Of a stretch of DNA of 64,000 nt, positions 1-11,481 are shown piece by piece; positions within the stretch are counted from its first letter, which is position 1; each line of letters begins with the position of its first letter. The position numbers and the translations under genes are program-made. The notes under the pieces are model-generated. The model was not told where the DNA came from. It was given only the letters and a program-made list of their open reading frames with translations, and searched no databases. The DNA comes from Platanthera guangdongensis (taxonomy: Eukaryota > Streptophyta > Magnoliopsida > Asparagales > Orchidaceae): positions 54,129,451 through 54,193,450 of the forward strand of contig CM077150.1 of the NCBI GenBank assembly GCA_039583875.1, written 5' to 3'.

Positions 1-1251
1 TAGTGTTCACCTGATATATAGCGCGGACACATGTTGAGAACATTATATCTGGTCTACTGATAGTCAGGTAGAGCAAGGATCCAATTATGCTTATGTACTA
101 GGTTTCATCAAAACGTTTCCCTTTCTCATCCTTGTCCAGAGACACAGTTGAACCGATTGGATTCCTCATGGAGGATGCGCTCTCCATTCCGAATTTTTTA
201 AGAAGTCCCTTGGTGAACTTTGTCTGAGAGATGAAAATTACATATTCAGATTGCTTCACCTGAACTCGTAAGAAATACTTTAGCTCACCTGTATTGCTCA
301 TTTCAAACTTCCCTTATATAAGTTTGGAGAACCTTTTACAAAAGTTGTCTTCTGTAGAGCCAAATATGATGTCGTCGACATAGATTTGCACTAGCGGAAT
401 CTTACATTTAATTTCCCTAAGAAATAATGTCTTTTCTATCTTTCCCCTTGTGAACTTGTTCTCAAGAATAAAGCTAGACAACGTCTCATACCAAGCTATG
501 GGAGCTTGCTTTAACCCTTATAAAGCTTTATTTAAAAAATAAACATATTTAGGGAATTGAGAATTATCAAAACCTTGGGATTGTGCTACGTGTACTTCCT
601 CTTTCAGATTCCCATTGTGGAATGCTGACTTCACGTACATTTGGTAGGCAGTGAAGACTTTGAGGGCAGCATACGCAAGAAACAACCTGATCGCCTCGAG
701 CCGAGCCACTGGAGCAAATGTCTGGTCGAAGTAGATCCCATTTTATTGTCTGTATCCTTGTGCTACAAGCCTGGCTTTGTTCTTGATAATTACTCCGTGT
801 TCATCCAGCTTGTTCCTGAATATCCATTTGGTGCTGATCATGTTCTGTCCCTTTGGTCTGGGCACCAACTCCTAGGCTTTAAATCATTCGAACTGGTTGA
901 GCTACTCTTGTATTTTCATGATCCAAGAGGCATCTTTGTTTGCTTCCTCGAACTTCTTCGGCTCGACCTGAGACAGAAAGCTGAGATGCAAAATTTCATT
1001 AGCTGTAAATCTTCTGGTTCTCACACCGTCGCCTGGCTCTCCTATTATCTAATCAGCTAGATGATCTCTTATGTGTCTGAACCCTAGATTCCTTGCACTC
1101 CCTCCAGCAGGCTCTGCAACATCTGATGTCGCCTCTATAGGTTGAGGAAATTATTTATTTATTGGTTCTTCTTCCACCGAGCCTGGATCGATGAGTTTGA
1201 CTACGCTTGGATCTTCTTCCTTAACAGATTCATCCAAGCTTAGCTCCTTGA
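1..1251 (-). pseudogene. pol: Element A reverse transcriptase and start of RNase H
   Basis: Minus-strand translation gives the copia RT core in pieces: a QMxVKSAF-like segment near 600-650, the YVDD catalytic motif at 371-382, and the GELKYFL and SQTKFTK blocks at 98-301. The RNase H connection begins at the left edge. The first catalytic Asp, in the segment normally read QMDVKSAF, is Tyr here (codon 635-637), so the enzyme would be inactive even if read through. Several stops and frame changes break the frame. The RT N-terminal linker runs up to the target duplication at 1252-1256. Confidence 0.85.
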
Positions 1252-1256
1252 ACCTG

Positions 1257-1646
1257 TGTAACGACCCAGCCTAGGGCTCAGAGGCTGCGCACAGCTTGAC
1301 CCACCCGTAACAACGTTACAGGGTTGCAGCCCAATACACCCCAATGACTCTGCCGCCTGTTTCTCAGCAAGGCGCGTTGTTGGCGCTAGGTATCGAACCC
1401 GCAACCCTTGATAACACTCTCTTCCAACAGAGCTCATCACCAACTGAGCTGCAGCTCAGTTGGTGATGAGCTCTGTTGGAAGAGAGTGTTATCAAGGGTT
1501 GCAGGTTCGATACCTAGCGCCAACAAGGCACCTTGCTGAGAAACAGGCGGGAGTGTCGTTGGGGTGTATTGGGCTGCAACCCTGTAACGTTGTCACGGGT
1601 GGGCCAAGCTGTGCGCAGCCTTTGAGCCCTAGGCTGGGCCGTTACA
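1257..1646. repeat. 390-bp palindromic unit 1 (two 195-bp arms)
   Basis: The arms 1257-1451 and 1452-1646 are inverted copies that meet with no spacer at GAGCTG|CAGCTC. The outer ends are TGTAAC and GTTACA. Each arm contains tRNA-promoter-like boxes: AGCTCAGTTGG (box A-like) and GGTTCGATACC (box B-like). A tRNA-derived SINE origin is therefore plausible. A transcript would fold into one long hairpin. Confidence 0.85.
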
Positions 1647-1664
1647 TAAAAAGTGCACTTTTTA

Positions 1665-2052
1665 TGTAACATCCCGGTTATGGGCTCAGAGGCCCGCAGG
1701 CTTGTCCCGCCCCGTGGTCCCGTTACAGGGCTGTAGCCCAATACACCCCAACGCCTCTCCCGCCTGTTTCTCAGCAAGGCACGTTGTTGGCGCTAGGTAT
1801 CGAACCCGCAACCCTTGATAACACAGTATTCAAACAGAGCTCATCACCAACTGAGCTGCAGCTCAGTTGGTGATGTGCTCTGTTGGAAGAGTGTGTTATC
1901 AAGGGTTGCGGGTTCGATACCTAGCACCAACAACGCGCCTTGCTGAGAAACAGGCGGGAGAGGCGTTGGGGTGTATTGGGCTGCAGCCCTGTAACGGGAC
2001 CACGGGGCGGGACAAGCCTGCGGGCCTCTAAGCCCATAACCGGGACGTTACA
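1665..2052. repeat. 388-bp palindromic unit 2 (two 194-bp arms)
   Basis: This is a second copy of the same design. The arms 1665-1858 and 1859-2052 meet at GAGCTG|CAGCTC, with TGTAAC and GTTACA outer ends. It is separated from unit 1 by an 18-bp spacer (1647-1664) that is itself close to a palindrome around GTGCAC. A short further fragment of the arm (ACAGAGC to AACTGAGCT) follows at about 2056-2080. Confidence 0.85.
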
Positions 2053-2082
2053 TAAAACAGAGCACATCACCAACTGAGCTAT

Positions 2083-2157
2083 TACTACTCGAGTAGGTAT
2101 GATGTTACTCGAGTAGGTATGCTCCTACTCGAGTAGGTATGCTGCCACTCGAGTAGG
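2083..2157. repeat. Short ACTCGAGTAGG array in the solo LTR
   Basis: Four CTCGAG palindromes occur within about 75 bp, three of them as CTCGAGTAGGTATG. This is the motif that fills the LTRs of the unrelated copia elements F and G. It lies about 200 bp upstream of the TATA box near 2353. Confidence 0.85.
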
Positions 2158-2352
2158 CTGTTTCTGTCTGCGTTCAGAGGCCGTTTTGAGGGTCAAAACG
2201 GCATTGTATCAAAAAATGGTCAACACGAAATTTGTTCGTCTCTACTAGATCTACAACTTTCATGTTGACGACCTTTTGATTTGAAGTCATCCTAGACCTC
2301 TATTTGGGGTTTCCTCAAAACCACTCGAAATAAACCGTTTCTGACAAAACTT

Positions 2353-2369
2353 TTTATAAATATATATAT
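2353..2369 (+). promoter_or_regulatory. Putative TATA box of the solo LTR
   Basis: TATAAATATATATAT lies downstream of the palindrome array and upstream of a GA-rich leader-like sequence. Core-promoter identity is inferred from motif and position only. Confidence 0.5.
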
Positions 2370-3232
2370 TTTGACTTAGGTTTTAGAACCGAACTTCATC
2401 TTCTCTGATTCTTTCCTCCCGAACCAGAGTGGCAAGCGAGAGAGAGAGAGAGTTCTTTTTCGTGAATCTTCCGGTGGCCGCCGACGGTGCTCCGGTGCTC
2501 GAAATCTTCATCCAAACATAGATCTGGAAAGCTCTCGCCGAGAGCTACGCCCTCGTGGTAATTTCTTCCCCGTTTCTTGAGATTTCTCATTAGGGTTTTT
2601 CAGCCCTAACCTCTATTTTGGCCATTTTTGTCTAGATTTCAACTTCTCCCGCATCCTTTTTGCCCCGACCTACGACGTGGAGTGATTCGGTGGATTTTTC
2701 CGGTAAAAATCAAGGCAAGTGGTGGTTTCTCCTCTTTTCTCCTTGTCTGATTCGATGGTAACGGCTATATTTTCATGTTCCCTAAAATTTTCAACACTTA
2801 TTCTTCCAAATTATTGCTATGATTAACCGCTTTGTTGATCACATGTTGTTATGTTGTTTTGTCATGATAAACTTGAACTTGTCTATTTATGTTTAATCAT
2901 CCTTGAAGTGTCTTATCGATGGCTTAAGTGCCATAGCTCTCGTTATCAAACATATTAGAGTTTAATTAGGGTTGTAAATCGGTCCTAAGGGTTGATCAAC
3001 CATATCCGGAATCTATTAATGTCAAGTAGAGTTTGTCGAGCCAAATCCCGAGGTATTTGTGTTGTGTTTTTTTGGGGTTTCTTGAATGCGGGTGTTAGTG
3101 GACGATTCCACCTCCGCAGTGTTTGTTACCTTCATTAGTGCCCTGTGGAAGTCTACCTGGTTTTTGGATGTCTGCGCTGTATGGTGGAGAGCATGAGACT
3201 CCCTCGCAGTTAGACGGATTGTATATCCGTTG

Positions 3233-3309
3233 TTTTGGGTGGTGTGTCCAAGAGTGACCACTTCGCCTGCGTTTTTTTGGGTGGTGTGTCCAAGAGTGAC
3301 CACTTCGCC
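3233..3309. repeat. 42-bp tandem duplication in the solo LTR
   Basis: The block TTTTGGGTGGTGTGTCC...ACTTCGCC occurs twice with a 42-bp period, ending at 3267 and 3309. It is non-coding. The surrounding 2370-4305 holds no recognisable gene. Confidence 0.8.
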
Positions 3310-4310
3310 GTGATTTTGGGTAGGGTCGACCACAGGTGCCTAATGAAGGTTTTGTTTTTTTTTTCTTCTTTCTGGGGAAATATTTATGTAGTCACCTTAT
3401 AGCCTTGTGCGTCTGGTGTAATCTTGTGGAACGTGGCAAGTCACGTAGGAGTTCACTTCCTGTTGATGCCCTGTTTCTTTTGTACTTTGCTTTAGTACTT
3501 TTGGTCTTGGGCTGGTACCCCTGTTGACCTTTGTTTATTTTGGATTATTACTTTTTCCTGCCACTACTTGTACCTTCTTACTGAGGTGTTCTGTCTTTGG
3601 AATGCCTCAGGTTCAGAGTTGTAGCAGGTAGCAGTGCTGGTTTTGGAGTTTTCTGGCGGCAGTGTTGGCTGTGGTTGTTGCCTCGTCTTAGCGAGGTAGT
3701 TTGTTGGTTTTTTTTAGTTTTACTAGTTCAGACATACTTTTGTTCGTGGGTTCGTGTCAGTTTGTTGGCTCCCACTGATTTTGTTAGTTGTTGATACTTG
3801 CTAGCTGCTCATTTATTTAAAAGTGGATGTGGTTTACTTGCTCTCTGGGAGGATTTATGCTAGGAATGCATGTTAGGTATTTTCAACTATAAAATCTACT
3901 ACTATTACTTCATACATCACATGATTTGAAACTCTAACATGTTATTTTTATCGACCGTAAAAGCTATCTTTCCTACTATAATAAATTTAGAGTTCTGTAT
4001 GGCATGAGTTGTCCTTTGGGGATGTTTATTCTCATGTAGGATGTTTGAGTCAATCTAAACAAGTATTTTTCCGCAGCGTATAACCATATTTTGATTCGTG
4101 GACTAAATGAGCCACTAAGCCGAGGGATACGGCTAACTGTTGCACTTAACTGATTTTCCTTAAAATAACTTAAAGGATCTTTCTCCATGATTAAGTAGGT
4201 TTTTGCCTGAGCGTCCGCAGTTATCCCCTGCTGACGTGGCATCATGACACACATTTTCCCTTACTCTGATAAGCTATTTATGTGGTGAAAATGCGGGTTG
4301 TGACAACCTG

Positions 4311-5400
4311 CTACCTGTATTTGCACCAATAACACTAGACGAGCTGCTATGAAGCAAGCTAGTCTCATCAAATATAACATTTATCGACTCTTCTACCACC
4401 AGAGTTTTCTTTTTGAAAATCCTATATGCCTTACTATGGATACTATATCATACAAAAATACCTTCAATACACTTTTCACAAAACTTAGTGCGGTAATACT
4501 TCCCATTATTAAGCACGAAGCATTTTCTTCCAAAGATTCTAAAGTAGGACACAATCTCTTTTATGCCCTTCAATAGCTCACAGGGGTTCTTACGATAGCT
4601 TTTGTTGATGAGTGCTCTGTTTTGTACGTGTCATGCTGTGTTGACTGCTTCAACCCAGAAGTACTCCGGAAGTGATGTGTCGTTCAATATAATTGTACAT
4701 GATTCAATTATGGTTCTATTCCTTCTCATAGCAACTCCATTTTACCGTGGAGTACGCGAGGAGGAAAACTCATGAAAGATACCTTGGCTTTCACAAAACT
4801 TTATCATGGAACCAGACTCAAACTTTGTTCCGTGGTCACTTCTAATTTTGACCACTGAGCAGTCTAATTCATTCTGAATTTGCCGGAGTAAAATTAGTTA
4901 AAGAATCGAAGGTGTCTGACTTGTGTTTCAGAAAGAACACGCAAGTAAAACACGAGTAGTCATCAATAATTACTAATGTATAGACATGACCTCCTAAGCT
5001 GTGAATAGGCATATGATCGAATAAGTCCATATGAAGCAAGTATAAGCTTTGTGAAGAATCTTTCTCAGCAATACCCTTGAATGTAGCACGTGTTTGCTTA
5101 CCTATTTGACAAGAGTGATATGGATCCTCTTTAAGGCACTTAATATTGGTGGCATCACACACTAAGTTGTCAAGAAATAACATATTTAAGGTTTTGAAAT
5201 TAATATGTGTTAATCTCTTGTGTCATTGGTCACAGAGAGACACACTACTTTTTGCTATAAAACACACTGGTGTAGAATTATCTAAACAAAGAAAATTTAA
5301 ACATAAAATATTTCTGCTCCGAGTGCCTGTTAAGACCATCTCAAAATTTGCAGATGATTTTATCAAACACTTGTCCTTACAAAACTTAACGATGTAGCCT
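4311..5400 (-). pseudogene. pol: Element A integrase
   Basis: Reading leftward from 5400 come the GAG-pre-integrase block (HSCQIGKQ near 5110), then the core with the first catalytic Asp in LLHMDLFD (near 5030), VIIDDYS, and the second Asp in RSDHGTKF (near 4840). The catalytic Glu segment reads NGVAMRRNRT, so Glu is replaced by Met. An in-frame TAA (4743-4745) sits just before NGVA, the codon that is TAG in elements F and G. 4311-4700 is the C-terminal linker, joined to 1-1251 before the insertion. Stops and frame changes make it non-functional. Confidence 0.85.
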
Positions 5401-5489
5401 TTGCCACATAGTTGACTTATGCTTATGAGATTATGGTGTAATCCTTCAACATAAGCAACATCTGTGAAATACGCTGTTGGAGATCATAT

Positions 5490-5760
5490 AATAACCTTTT
5501 TTGTTCACCTGTCTGAACCTCCAAAGATGAGTTTTAGTCTGTCTTTGACTGGGGTATATTCATGCAAAAGGCTTCTTCTCCCGGTCATGTGCCGAGAGCA
5601 TCCACTGTCCAAATACCAGATCGTAGTTCTATTGGCCTTTTGACATACCTGCAAAAACAGATCATTTTTCCTTAGGAACCCAAACATATTTGGGTCCTTG
5701 GTTCCTGGTAAGCTGAACACCACTATGAACATTAACCTTGCGAGTGGTCGGTCTCGCATA
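5490..5760 (-). pseudogene. pol: Element A aspartic protease
   Basis: The minus-strand translation has WYLDSGCSRHMTG, the DSG active-site form of copia proteases, followed by the IFGGSDR block. It matches the protease segments of F and G in position and sequence. It is fused upstream to gag and downstream to integrase through broken frames. Confidence 0.85.
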
Positions 5761-7950
5761 GCTAACTTGTGGAGTTACAAAATTGGCAGGTTGTACAAAC
5801 AAACTATGCCAAAGTGACCAATTTTGTCGTAACACCAATAGTCAAATCTGTTGTACCTCCTTTTGAACTACTGCTTTACCCTTTGAATGTGAGGTCTAGC
5901 AGGGGTAGCATTCTTAGAGGTGGAGGCCTCCTGGTTGCAGCATACATAGGGGCTTCCCATCTCCTTAGACTTAGGAACAACATGTTTAGCTTTCGGTGCC
6001 TTCATATTGTTATGGCCAGGTACATACAGACCATAACTCTTCATCTGAATCTCCTCAAACAGTGCTTTGAACATGATATCACCAAATTCATGGGGATGGG
6101 TCCATCCCTGGTATCTGCTCTTGGGTTCTACATGAGTAGGCCTAGCATGATGACCATAGGACTCCTCAAGGTCAAACTTATTCATTAGGAAGATTACCTT
6201 CCTGAACGAGGGTTGACCCATGGGTACCTTCCCCTTTTCTTTGGCGCTAGCTTTCTTGGTAGCCTTACCCTTTCCACTAATGTGGCCAAGACCACTACCC
6301 TTCTTCTTAGTTAAAAACTCATCAATGAGAGGGAGAACGGTCTTTGGCTTGGAGAGACTCTCAACGAGTTTTCCCTCCACCGCGAGCTTTTCTTCCAGCT
6401 CATCAAGATATTTTTACTTCAGATTTAATGTGTCAGTAGAGCCTTTGAGTTCCTCTTTCAAGGAGTGGACTTAATCTTTGAGAGGAAGTAATTGTGCAAT
6501 TTATTCCATCACATATGCTTACACTGCATTGAGGGAGGCAATATCTTTTAATTGCTTTCAAGCTACCTTACGACATTTGTCGAAAGCCTTTAATAAGTGC
6601 TCGTGCTGAGCCATCAATTCTGATTCGTCCTCATCAGAAGAATAATATTCATGACCATTAGTGGACGTTTTAGATTCTGAGAGAATAGTGTGCGAGTTTA
6701 CCTTCCTATGGTACTTGGAGTCGCCCACTTCCATGTTAGATTGAGCCATAAGTCTGAAGTAAGCTTCTTCATTTTCAGAGCTCGTCTCACTCGAGTCACT
6801 GTCACTGAGAGTCTTCGACTTTTTGGTGACGAATCTCTTTTCTTCTTTCTTCTTCCCTTTGAAGGATCTCTTCTCGTCCTTCCTGGATCTATCCTTCTTC
6901 TTGTAAGGACACTCTGAAATCATGTGACCTGATTTATTACTGCAGTATCAAAAAATGTCAGAGGAAAACTGTTTGTTTGGTTTGGATTTATACCTGTCCT
7001 CCTTGTTGTAGATTTTCTTTATTCGATCACCGTCACGATGTGATCTCCTGGAATTTGAAGAGGATGACCTATTTTTTATTTGTCTCCTCTTGCTTATAAG
7101 CTTCTTGAACTGTTTGGAGATGAGGGAAAATTCTCCATCTGATAGCTCGGAGCTAGACATGCTAGTCTCAGAGTCTTCTGGAGTGTAAGGAGCTCGTGTC
7201 CTTACAGGAGACACAACTTTAGATTTCTTTGACCCTTCCTCCTTCAGAGCCACAGACTTTTCTCTGCTAAAGATTCTGTTGTTCTGCTCCTCCTTCTTAC
7301 ATGTATTCATTTGAAGCTCATAAGAGAGCAGCTTTTCGAATAGGTTCTGAGGTTCTATCTCCGACAGCTTCCCAAATTCTCTAATGGCAACAACCTTGGT
7401 GTCTCATTCCTTAGTCGGGGATCTTAGAAAATTTTCATTGAGTTTGCCATTAGTGAACATGCCACCATAGTTCCTGAGGCCGTTGATGATCTTGAAAAAG
7501 TTTTCAAAGCTGTTAGCTATGGAGTCATTGGCACCTTGCTTGAAGGCTTCGTACTCCTGGTTCAATAATGATCTGTGATCATCTCTCACTTATTCAGTAC
7601 CTTCCATCAGGACAACAATACAGTCCCACATGTCTTTGGTAGATTTGCAGTGGAATAAGTTCTGGAGTATTGAATCGTCTACTACACCTACTATGATATT
7701 CTTTGCCGTCTTGTCTAAGGAGACTAAGGCAATCTCATCCTAAGTGAGATCCATCATTTTCTTGGGAATCATAATTGCTGGATTTATTGTTGAAGCCTGT
7801 GTAGGGATGTGTGGTCCTTCTTCCACTATCTGAATAATCCTTGGATCAATAGCTTCCATGAAAAACTGTACTCATTCTTTACACATGAGAAAGTTTTCCT
7901 TGGTGCATACTGATAGCTACATAGATGACATATATTTGCTTCGATCCATG
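5761..7950 (-). pseudogene. gag: Element A gag with two zinc-knuckle regions
   Basis: Gag begins at about 7950 (MDRSKYMSSM) just inside the primer site and runs leftward. Recognisable blocks are DPRI.QIVEEGPHIP (near 7830), a lysine-rich middle, a knuckle before ISECPYKKK near 6930, an acidic Ser-rich stretch (SDSDSSETSSENEE), and a second Lys/Gly-rich region ending in a knuckle-like segment near 5800. Compared with G, the frame is broken by several stops and shifts. Gag would form the cytoplasmic virus-like particle. Confidence 0.8.
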
Positions 7951-8024
7951 GTGAATATATAGAATCTCTTAATGCTAGATCAGGGATCTTATTCAAGCTG
8001 TTAGCTTATCGAACACAACCTGCC

Positions 8025-8034
8025 TCTGATACCA
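8025..8034 (-). other. Element A primer binding site
   Basis: The minus strand reads TGGTATCAGA two bases from the LTR edge. This is complementary to the 3' end of plant initiator-Met tRNA and sets the element's orientation. Confidence 0.85.
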
Positions 8035-8778
8035 TTTGAAAGTATCTAACGTCTACCTAAATCACCTAGAGGGGTGAATAGGTGATGTTTGTGTCTTTTT
8101 GCAGAATGAAAATTATCTAAAAATTCAAGCACAAAAACACAGAGATTTATAGTGGTTCCCTGTATTGGATACGTCCACAGTCCCCCTCGCCTATTTACCA
8201 CGAAGGGTAAGATTCGGCCACTACATCTTTCTTAGATTTCGTCAAATCTTACAACTCGGAGCAACGCTCCTACACCTCGGAGAACAAACTTTCCTACACC
8301 TCGATCCTCAACCAGATCTACAACTCGATCCATAAACCAAATCTACAGACTCTCGATCAACAAACGGATCTACAAATCTCGATCCACAAATGGATCTACA
8401 AATCTCAGAGACAAAGCTCCTACAAGAGTAAAAATAATTTTTACATCAACAATAAAAACTTTATACTTCTAGATCTGTATTCTTCAAGGCTCTTCCTTCT
8501 TGGAAACTAAAAATCTCGATGAAGAAGGTTGAGGAAGAAATCTTGAGAAAACTTGATCTGAAAACCTAAGGATCCGACACGATCAAGTAGATGTTGAAGA
8601 ATCTTTGAATCTTGGATCGGTCGAATGTCTTCTTCTTTTGAATCACTGGATCGAGAGAGGAGCAGCAGAGAAGAATGACAATGAAGACGGTGCAGCTTCT
8701 CCTGAATTAGAAAATGTGATTGCGATTCTAATTGCTGTAATTATTCTCCTTGTTAGGGTTAGCGATTCCTTGAGAAGC

Positions 8779-8790
8779 CTATTTATAGAA
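8779..8790 (-). promoter_or_regulatory. Putative TATA box of LTR A
   Basis: The minus strand reads TTCTATAAATAG, downstream (in element sense) of the CTCGAG palindrome array. It corresponds to TCCTATAAAT in the F and G LTRs. Confidence 0.6.
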
Positions 8791-8889
8791 TATCGTCTAA
8801 AGGTCTAAAATCATTAAGGAATGATCCATGTGGACCAATCATGAGATACTTATATTAAATTTGAAATCCCGTCAGACAGTTTTAAAAAG

Positions 8890-9385
8890 AATTTTCTACA
8901 AATCCATTTCTCGAGAAGAAGTTAATTTCTCAAGAAATGACTTGGTTTCTCGAGAAATGTCTTAGCCTTCTTGAGAAAAATACTTTACGCAAAATCTTTG
9001 AATAGAGGAACAGATTTCTCGAGAAGGATCTGGATTTCTTGAGAAATGATTTGCTTTCTCGAGAAATGATATGGCTTTCTCAAGAAATTTACTTGATGTA
9101 AATTCTTAGGACTGAAGGATTGATTTCTTGAGAAAGATTTGGTTTCTCGAGAAAAGGATTTAGCTTCTCAAGAAATAATTTTGACTTCTCGAGAATTACT
9201 TTCCTTTCTCGAGAAATGAACTTGGTTTCTCGAGAAATCTTTAGGGCTTTTCTAGAGAAAAAGACTTGGAATGTTTTCATACAATTTTCGGAGAAGTCTA
9301 ATGATTTCTCGAGAACAGCTTGCTTTCTCGAGAAATGTACTTGGACTTCTCGAGAAATAGACTTCAATTTCTCGAGAAATACACT
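8890..9385. repeat. TTTCTCGAGAAAT palindrome array in LTR A
   Basis: Many copies of TTTCTCGAGAAA (perfect 12-bp palindrome) or one-base variants are spaced irregularly by 10-40 bp. The CTCGAG core is that of F and G, but the flanking arms differ (TTT/AAA rather than A/T). Confidence 0.9.
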
Positions 9386-9442
9386 TAGAAAATTTTCAGA
9401 AAAAGTTTCTTTTCTTCTTTGTTGACAACCAACAACCGTTCC

Positions 9443-9616
9443 TGTTGGGTCCATTGATCCCAATGGCCTTGATTTGATGATGTCAAACATGTCAATGAGA
9501 TAGACATAGTTGTATTTGATGTATGGTTTTGTTTATGCATACAAGTTAGTGTTTGTCACAATGATTGGACAACTAGTTCAAGAGACAATGACAGGTGGAC
9601 TCAAGGTGGTGCTGAA
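9443..9616 (+). repeat. LTR B, first part (U3 head)
   Basis: This starts TGTTGGGTCCATTG and continues with GTTGTATTTGATG, which aligns with the U3 head of the SIRE LTRs of F and G (TGTTGGGTATTG...GTTGTATTTGATG). Element C interrupts it after the duplication CTGAA (9612-9616). The continuation is at 15681. Confidence 0.7.
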
Positions 9617-11481
9617 TGTTAAAATTCAACAAACCGCAGACGCCCCCTTGGATACCCTGCTGAAAACTCAACAAACCGAAGGAGAATACGCCCACTTATA
9701 ATGTTGAAAGTTTTCCCGGATCGTGGAGTTAGCAGGGGTTATCTCAACAAAGCAGAAATAACCAGCAACACATGCAGCACAAGCTTCTTTATTGATCAAG
9801 AGCAAACTTCTTTACAAGGCGAGACATACATGGCGAGACATGCTTCACCAAAAACCAACACCGGGAGAGCAGAAACAGTTACAAAGACAAGAACAAAAAA
9901 CAAGCCGCGCGGACTCAATCAACAAGCCGCCGACCTACTGCTGTGGAGTCCGCTCAGTCCGCCAGGTCGCCAGACCGCAACCCAAGCCGCGCGGACTCAC
10001 CCTTACTCCAATGCTTAGCTCTTCACCGCTGATCTGGACGCCGCCAGACCGCACAAGCTGCGTCACCGAATGGAACAGTCCGCCTGAAGCAGGCGACTTC
10101 CTAAACCCCGAACCAAGTCGACAAATAGAAGACCGCCTGGTCACTATCCGCGACCTGCTGTTTACCGCCTGTTGCTTAACCGCAGAGTCCGCACTGTCCC
10201 TGACCGCAATCAGAGCCAAGTCCTGGCTTTCCAGCGCTATCCGCACAACCTGCACAGCACAACCGGGTCAACTCTCAATCCGCGCGGACACAAGGTCCAG
10301 ACCGCAGCAACTTACGCGAGCTCAAATTCTGTTCACTTACTTCGGTCTCGGTTCCCTCTAATCCTGATATGACATGGGTCCTATTTATAGGCACGACGAT
10401 GAGTATGGTCACCCCCCTAGCCGATAGGATCACCGCCACAACCCGCAGCTAGAACAAGTGTGTCCGCCAGCCTGCGGACACACATTCCAGTTCGCCGCTC
10501 CTGTGCAGATAGCCAGTCCGCCCCAGCTTCTCCAAGGCCGGACTCCAATATCCAGCCCGCCTTGCCGCCAGAGGCCAAGCCAGGACCACCATAGCCGGAC
10601 TCCACAACAGCCGTGTCCGCCATTCTGCGGACAAGGCATCAGCCCGCAAAACCCGAGCCCGCAGCCTCGCCATCAAGGCACCTGCCGGACTCAGCGAACA
10701 CCCGGCTTCCGTCCGCATATCCCAAGTCCATTACCTTATTGCCAAGGCACCTCCGGACTTAGCGGACACGCCAATCCAGTCCGCTAACAGCAGACTCCAG
10801 TCCACAACTCCTGAGACCATTACCTCGTCACAAGGCTCAACCGAACTCAGCGGACTCCGGCTCCAGTCCGCATGCTCCTGCACAAGCAATTCTCCAGTCC
10901 GCATTTCCCAAGCTAGCAAACAAGGCAACTGCACTTCTACTACGATTGACAGACTGAGAAACCAGCCCGCGCTCCACTGCGCGATCTCCCCGGACTGAGC
11001 CATCCTGGACTTGGTTCAATTCCCACCAAGTCCAGTCCGCTGGCCACAAGGGCCAGTCCGCACTTACTGGCGGACACTGGATCTAGCCCGCCATACCGGG
11101 CGACCTCCAGTTCCTGTCCGCGCTGACCGGCGGTCTCCGCGGCTTCCACTTGCCACTTCACTATAGCAAGACCAAGGCAACTGCCAAACCGATCTGCCGA
11201 GCTCCAGTTCTACAGTCCGCTTCAAGCCGGACTCCGCGGATAATATTCCTATCCGCCCGGTTACTTCCTGGGAGTCAACCGCCTGCTGAGCATACATTGG
11301 CCTGTCAGACCGCCGCTGCTGTCCGCATAGTCCGCGCGAACAGACCGCCCAGGCCGCCACAGAGCAAACCGCCTGCAACATCCCTGCCGACCTAGCAGTC
11401 CGCCAACCCAATCCGCGTAGTCCGCGCGGATAGGTTTCCCAAGCCTTCCATTCACCCACTTTCACTTCACAGAATTCAACA
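9617..11481 (-). repeat. Element C 3' LTR (left)
   Basis: 1865 bp, GC-rich compared with all neighbours. It contains a TATA-like CCTATTTATAGG near 10380 and, from about 10445 to 11435, dozens of GTCCGC and GCGGAC hexamers in both orientations. Near 11420 they fuse to AGTCCGCGCGG. Long open frames across this LTR on both strands come from its composition and are not genes. Confidence 0.9.

Larger units (their letters stand above)
1257..4305 (+). mobile_element. 3.05-kb solo-LTR-like insertion in element A
   Basis: The insertion starts TGTAACGACCC and ends GGGTTGTGACA. It is flanked by a perfect 5-bp duplication, ACCTG, at 1252-1256 and 4306-4310. It splits the linker between RT and integrase of element A. 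TG...CA ends, a 5-bp duplication and no coding domain fit a solo LTR, probably gypsy by its terminal sequence. A TATA box near 2353 gives the plus strand as its likely sense. The left 0.8 kb holds two palindromic units, followed by a small ACTCGAGTAGG array. The rest is non-coding; open frames within it match nothing I know. Confidence 0.75.
1..9442 (-). mobile_element. Element A: decayed SIRE-type Ty1/copia retrotransposon, 3' end outside window
   Basis: On the minus strand the order is LTR (8037-9442), primer site, gag, protease, integrase, then reverse transcriptase running off the left edge. This gag-PR-INT-RT order defines Ty1/copia. The proteins closely resemble those of elements F and G further right, which carry a SIRE-type accessory ORF. 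Coding is broken by many stops and frameshifts. A 3.05-kb insertion at 1257-4305 separates RT from integrase. The LTR seems to lack its U3 head, probably because LTR B was inserted at about 9443. The 3' LTR and any accessory ORF lie outside the window. Confidence 0.85.
8037..9442 (-). repeat. Element A 5' LTR, U3 head missing
   Basis: The LTR runs from TGAAAG (8037) rightward. The transcribed part contains CACCTAGAGGGGTGAATAGGTG, shared with the LTRs of F and G. At 8890-9385 is a dense array of TTTCTCGAGAAAT-type palindromes. The roughly 290-bp U3 head present in F and G is absent; sequence gives way to LTR B at about 9443. A plausible alternative LTR end is CCAACA at 9434, so the junction is uncertain. 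Confidence 0.75.

Noticed and set aside
641..1060. 139-codon plus-strand ORF
   Set aside because: It is the antisense shadow of the element A reverse transcriptase.
1452..1525. Possible tRNA gene
   Set aside because: Box A- and box B-like words are present, but I see no closing acceptor stem and the sequence recurs four times as arms of palindromes; better explained as a SINE-like repeat.
2396..2590. Host gene 5' end suggested by the leader-like sequence in the solo LTR
   Set aside because: The whole segment is inside a TG...CA insertion with a target duplication, and no coding domain follows.
9435..9442. Target duplication of element A (ACCGT after CCAACA at 9434)
   Set aside because: The other end of A is outside the window, and A's LTR appears truncated by LTR B, so no duplication can be claimed.
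9701..11161. Overlapping 60-190-codon ORFs on both strands in LTR C
   Set aside because: They recur in the second LTR with frame-neutral differences, overlap one another on both strands and have no known domain; they reflect GC-rich repeats without stops.
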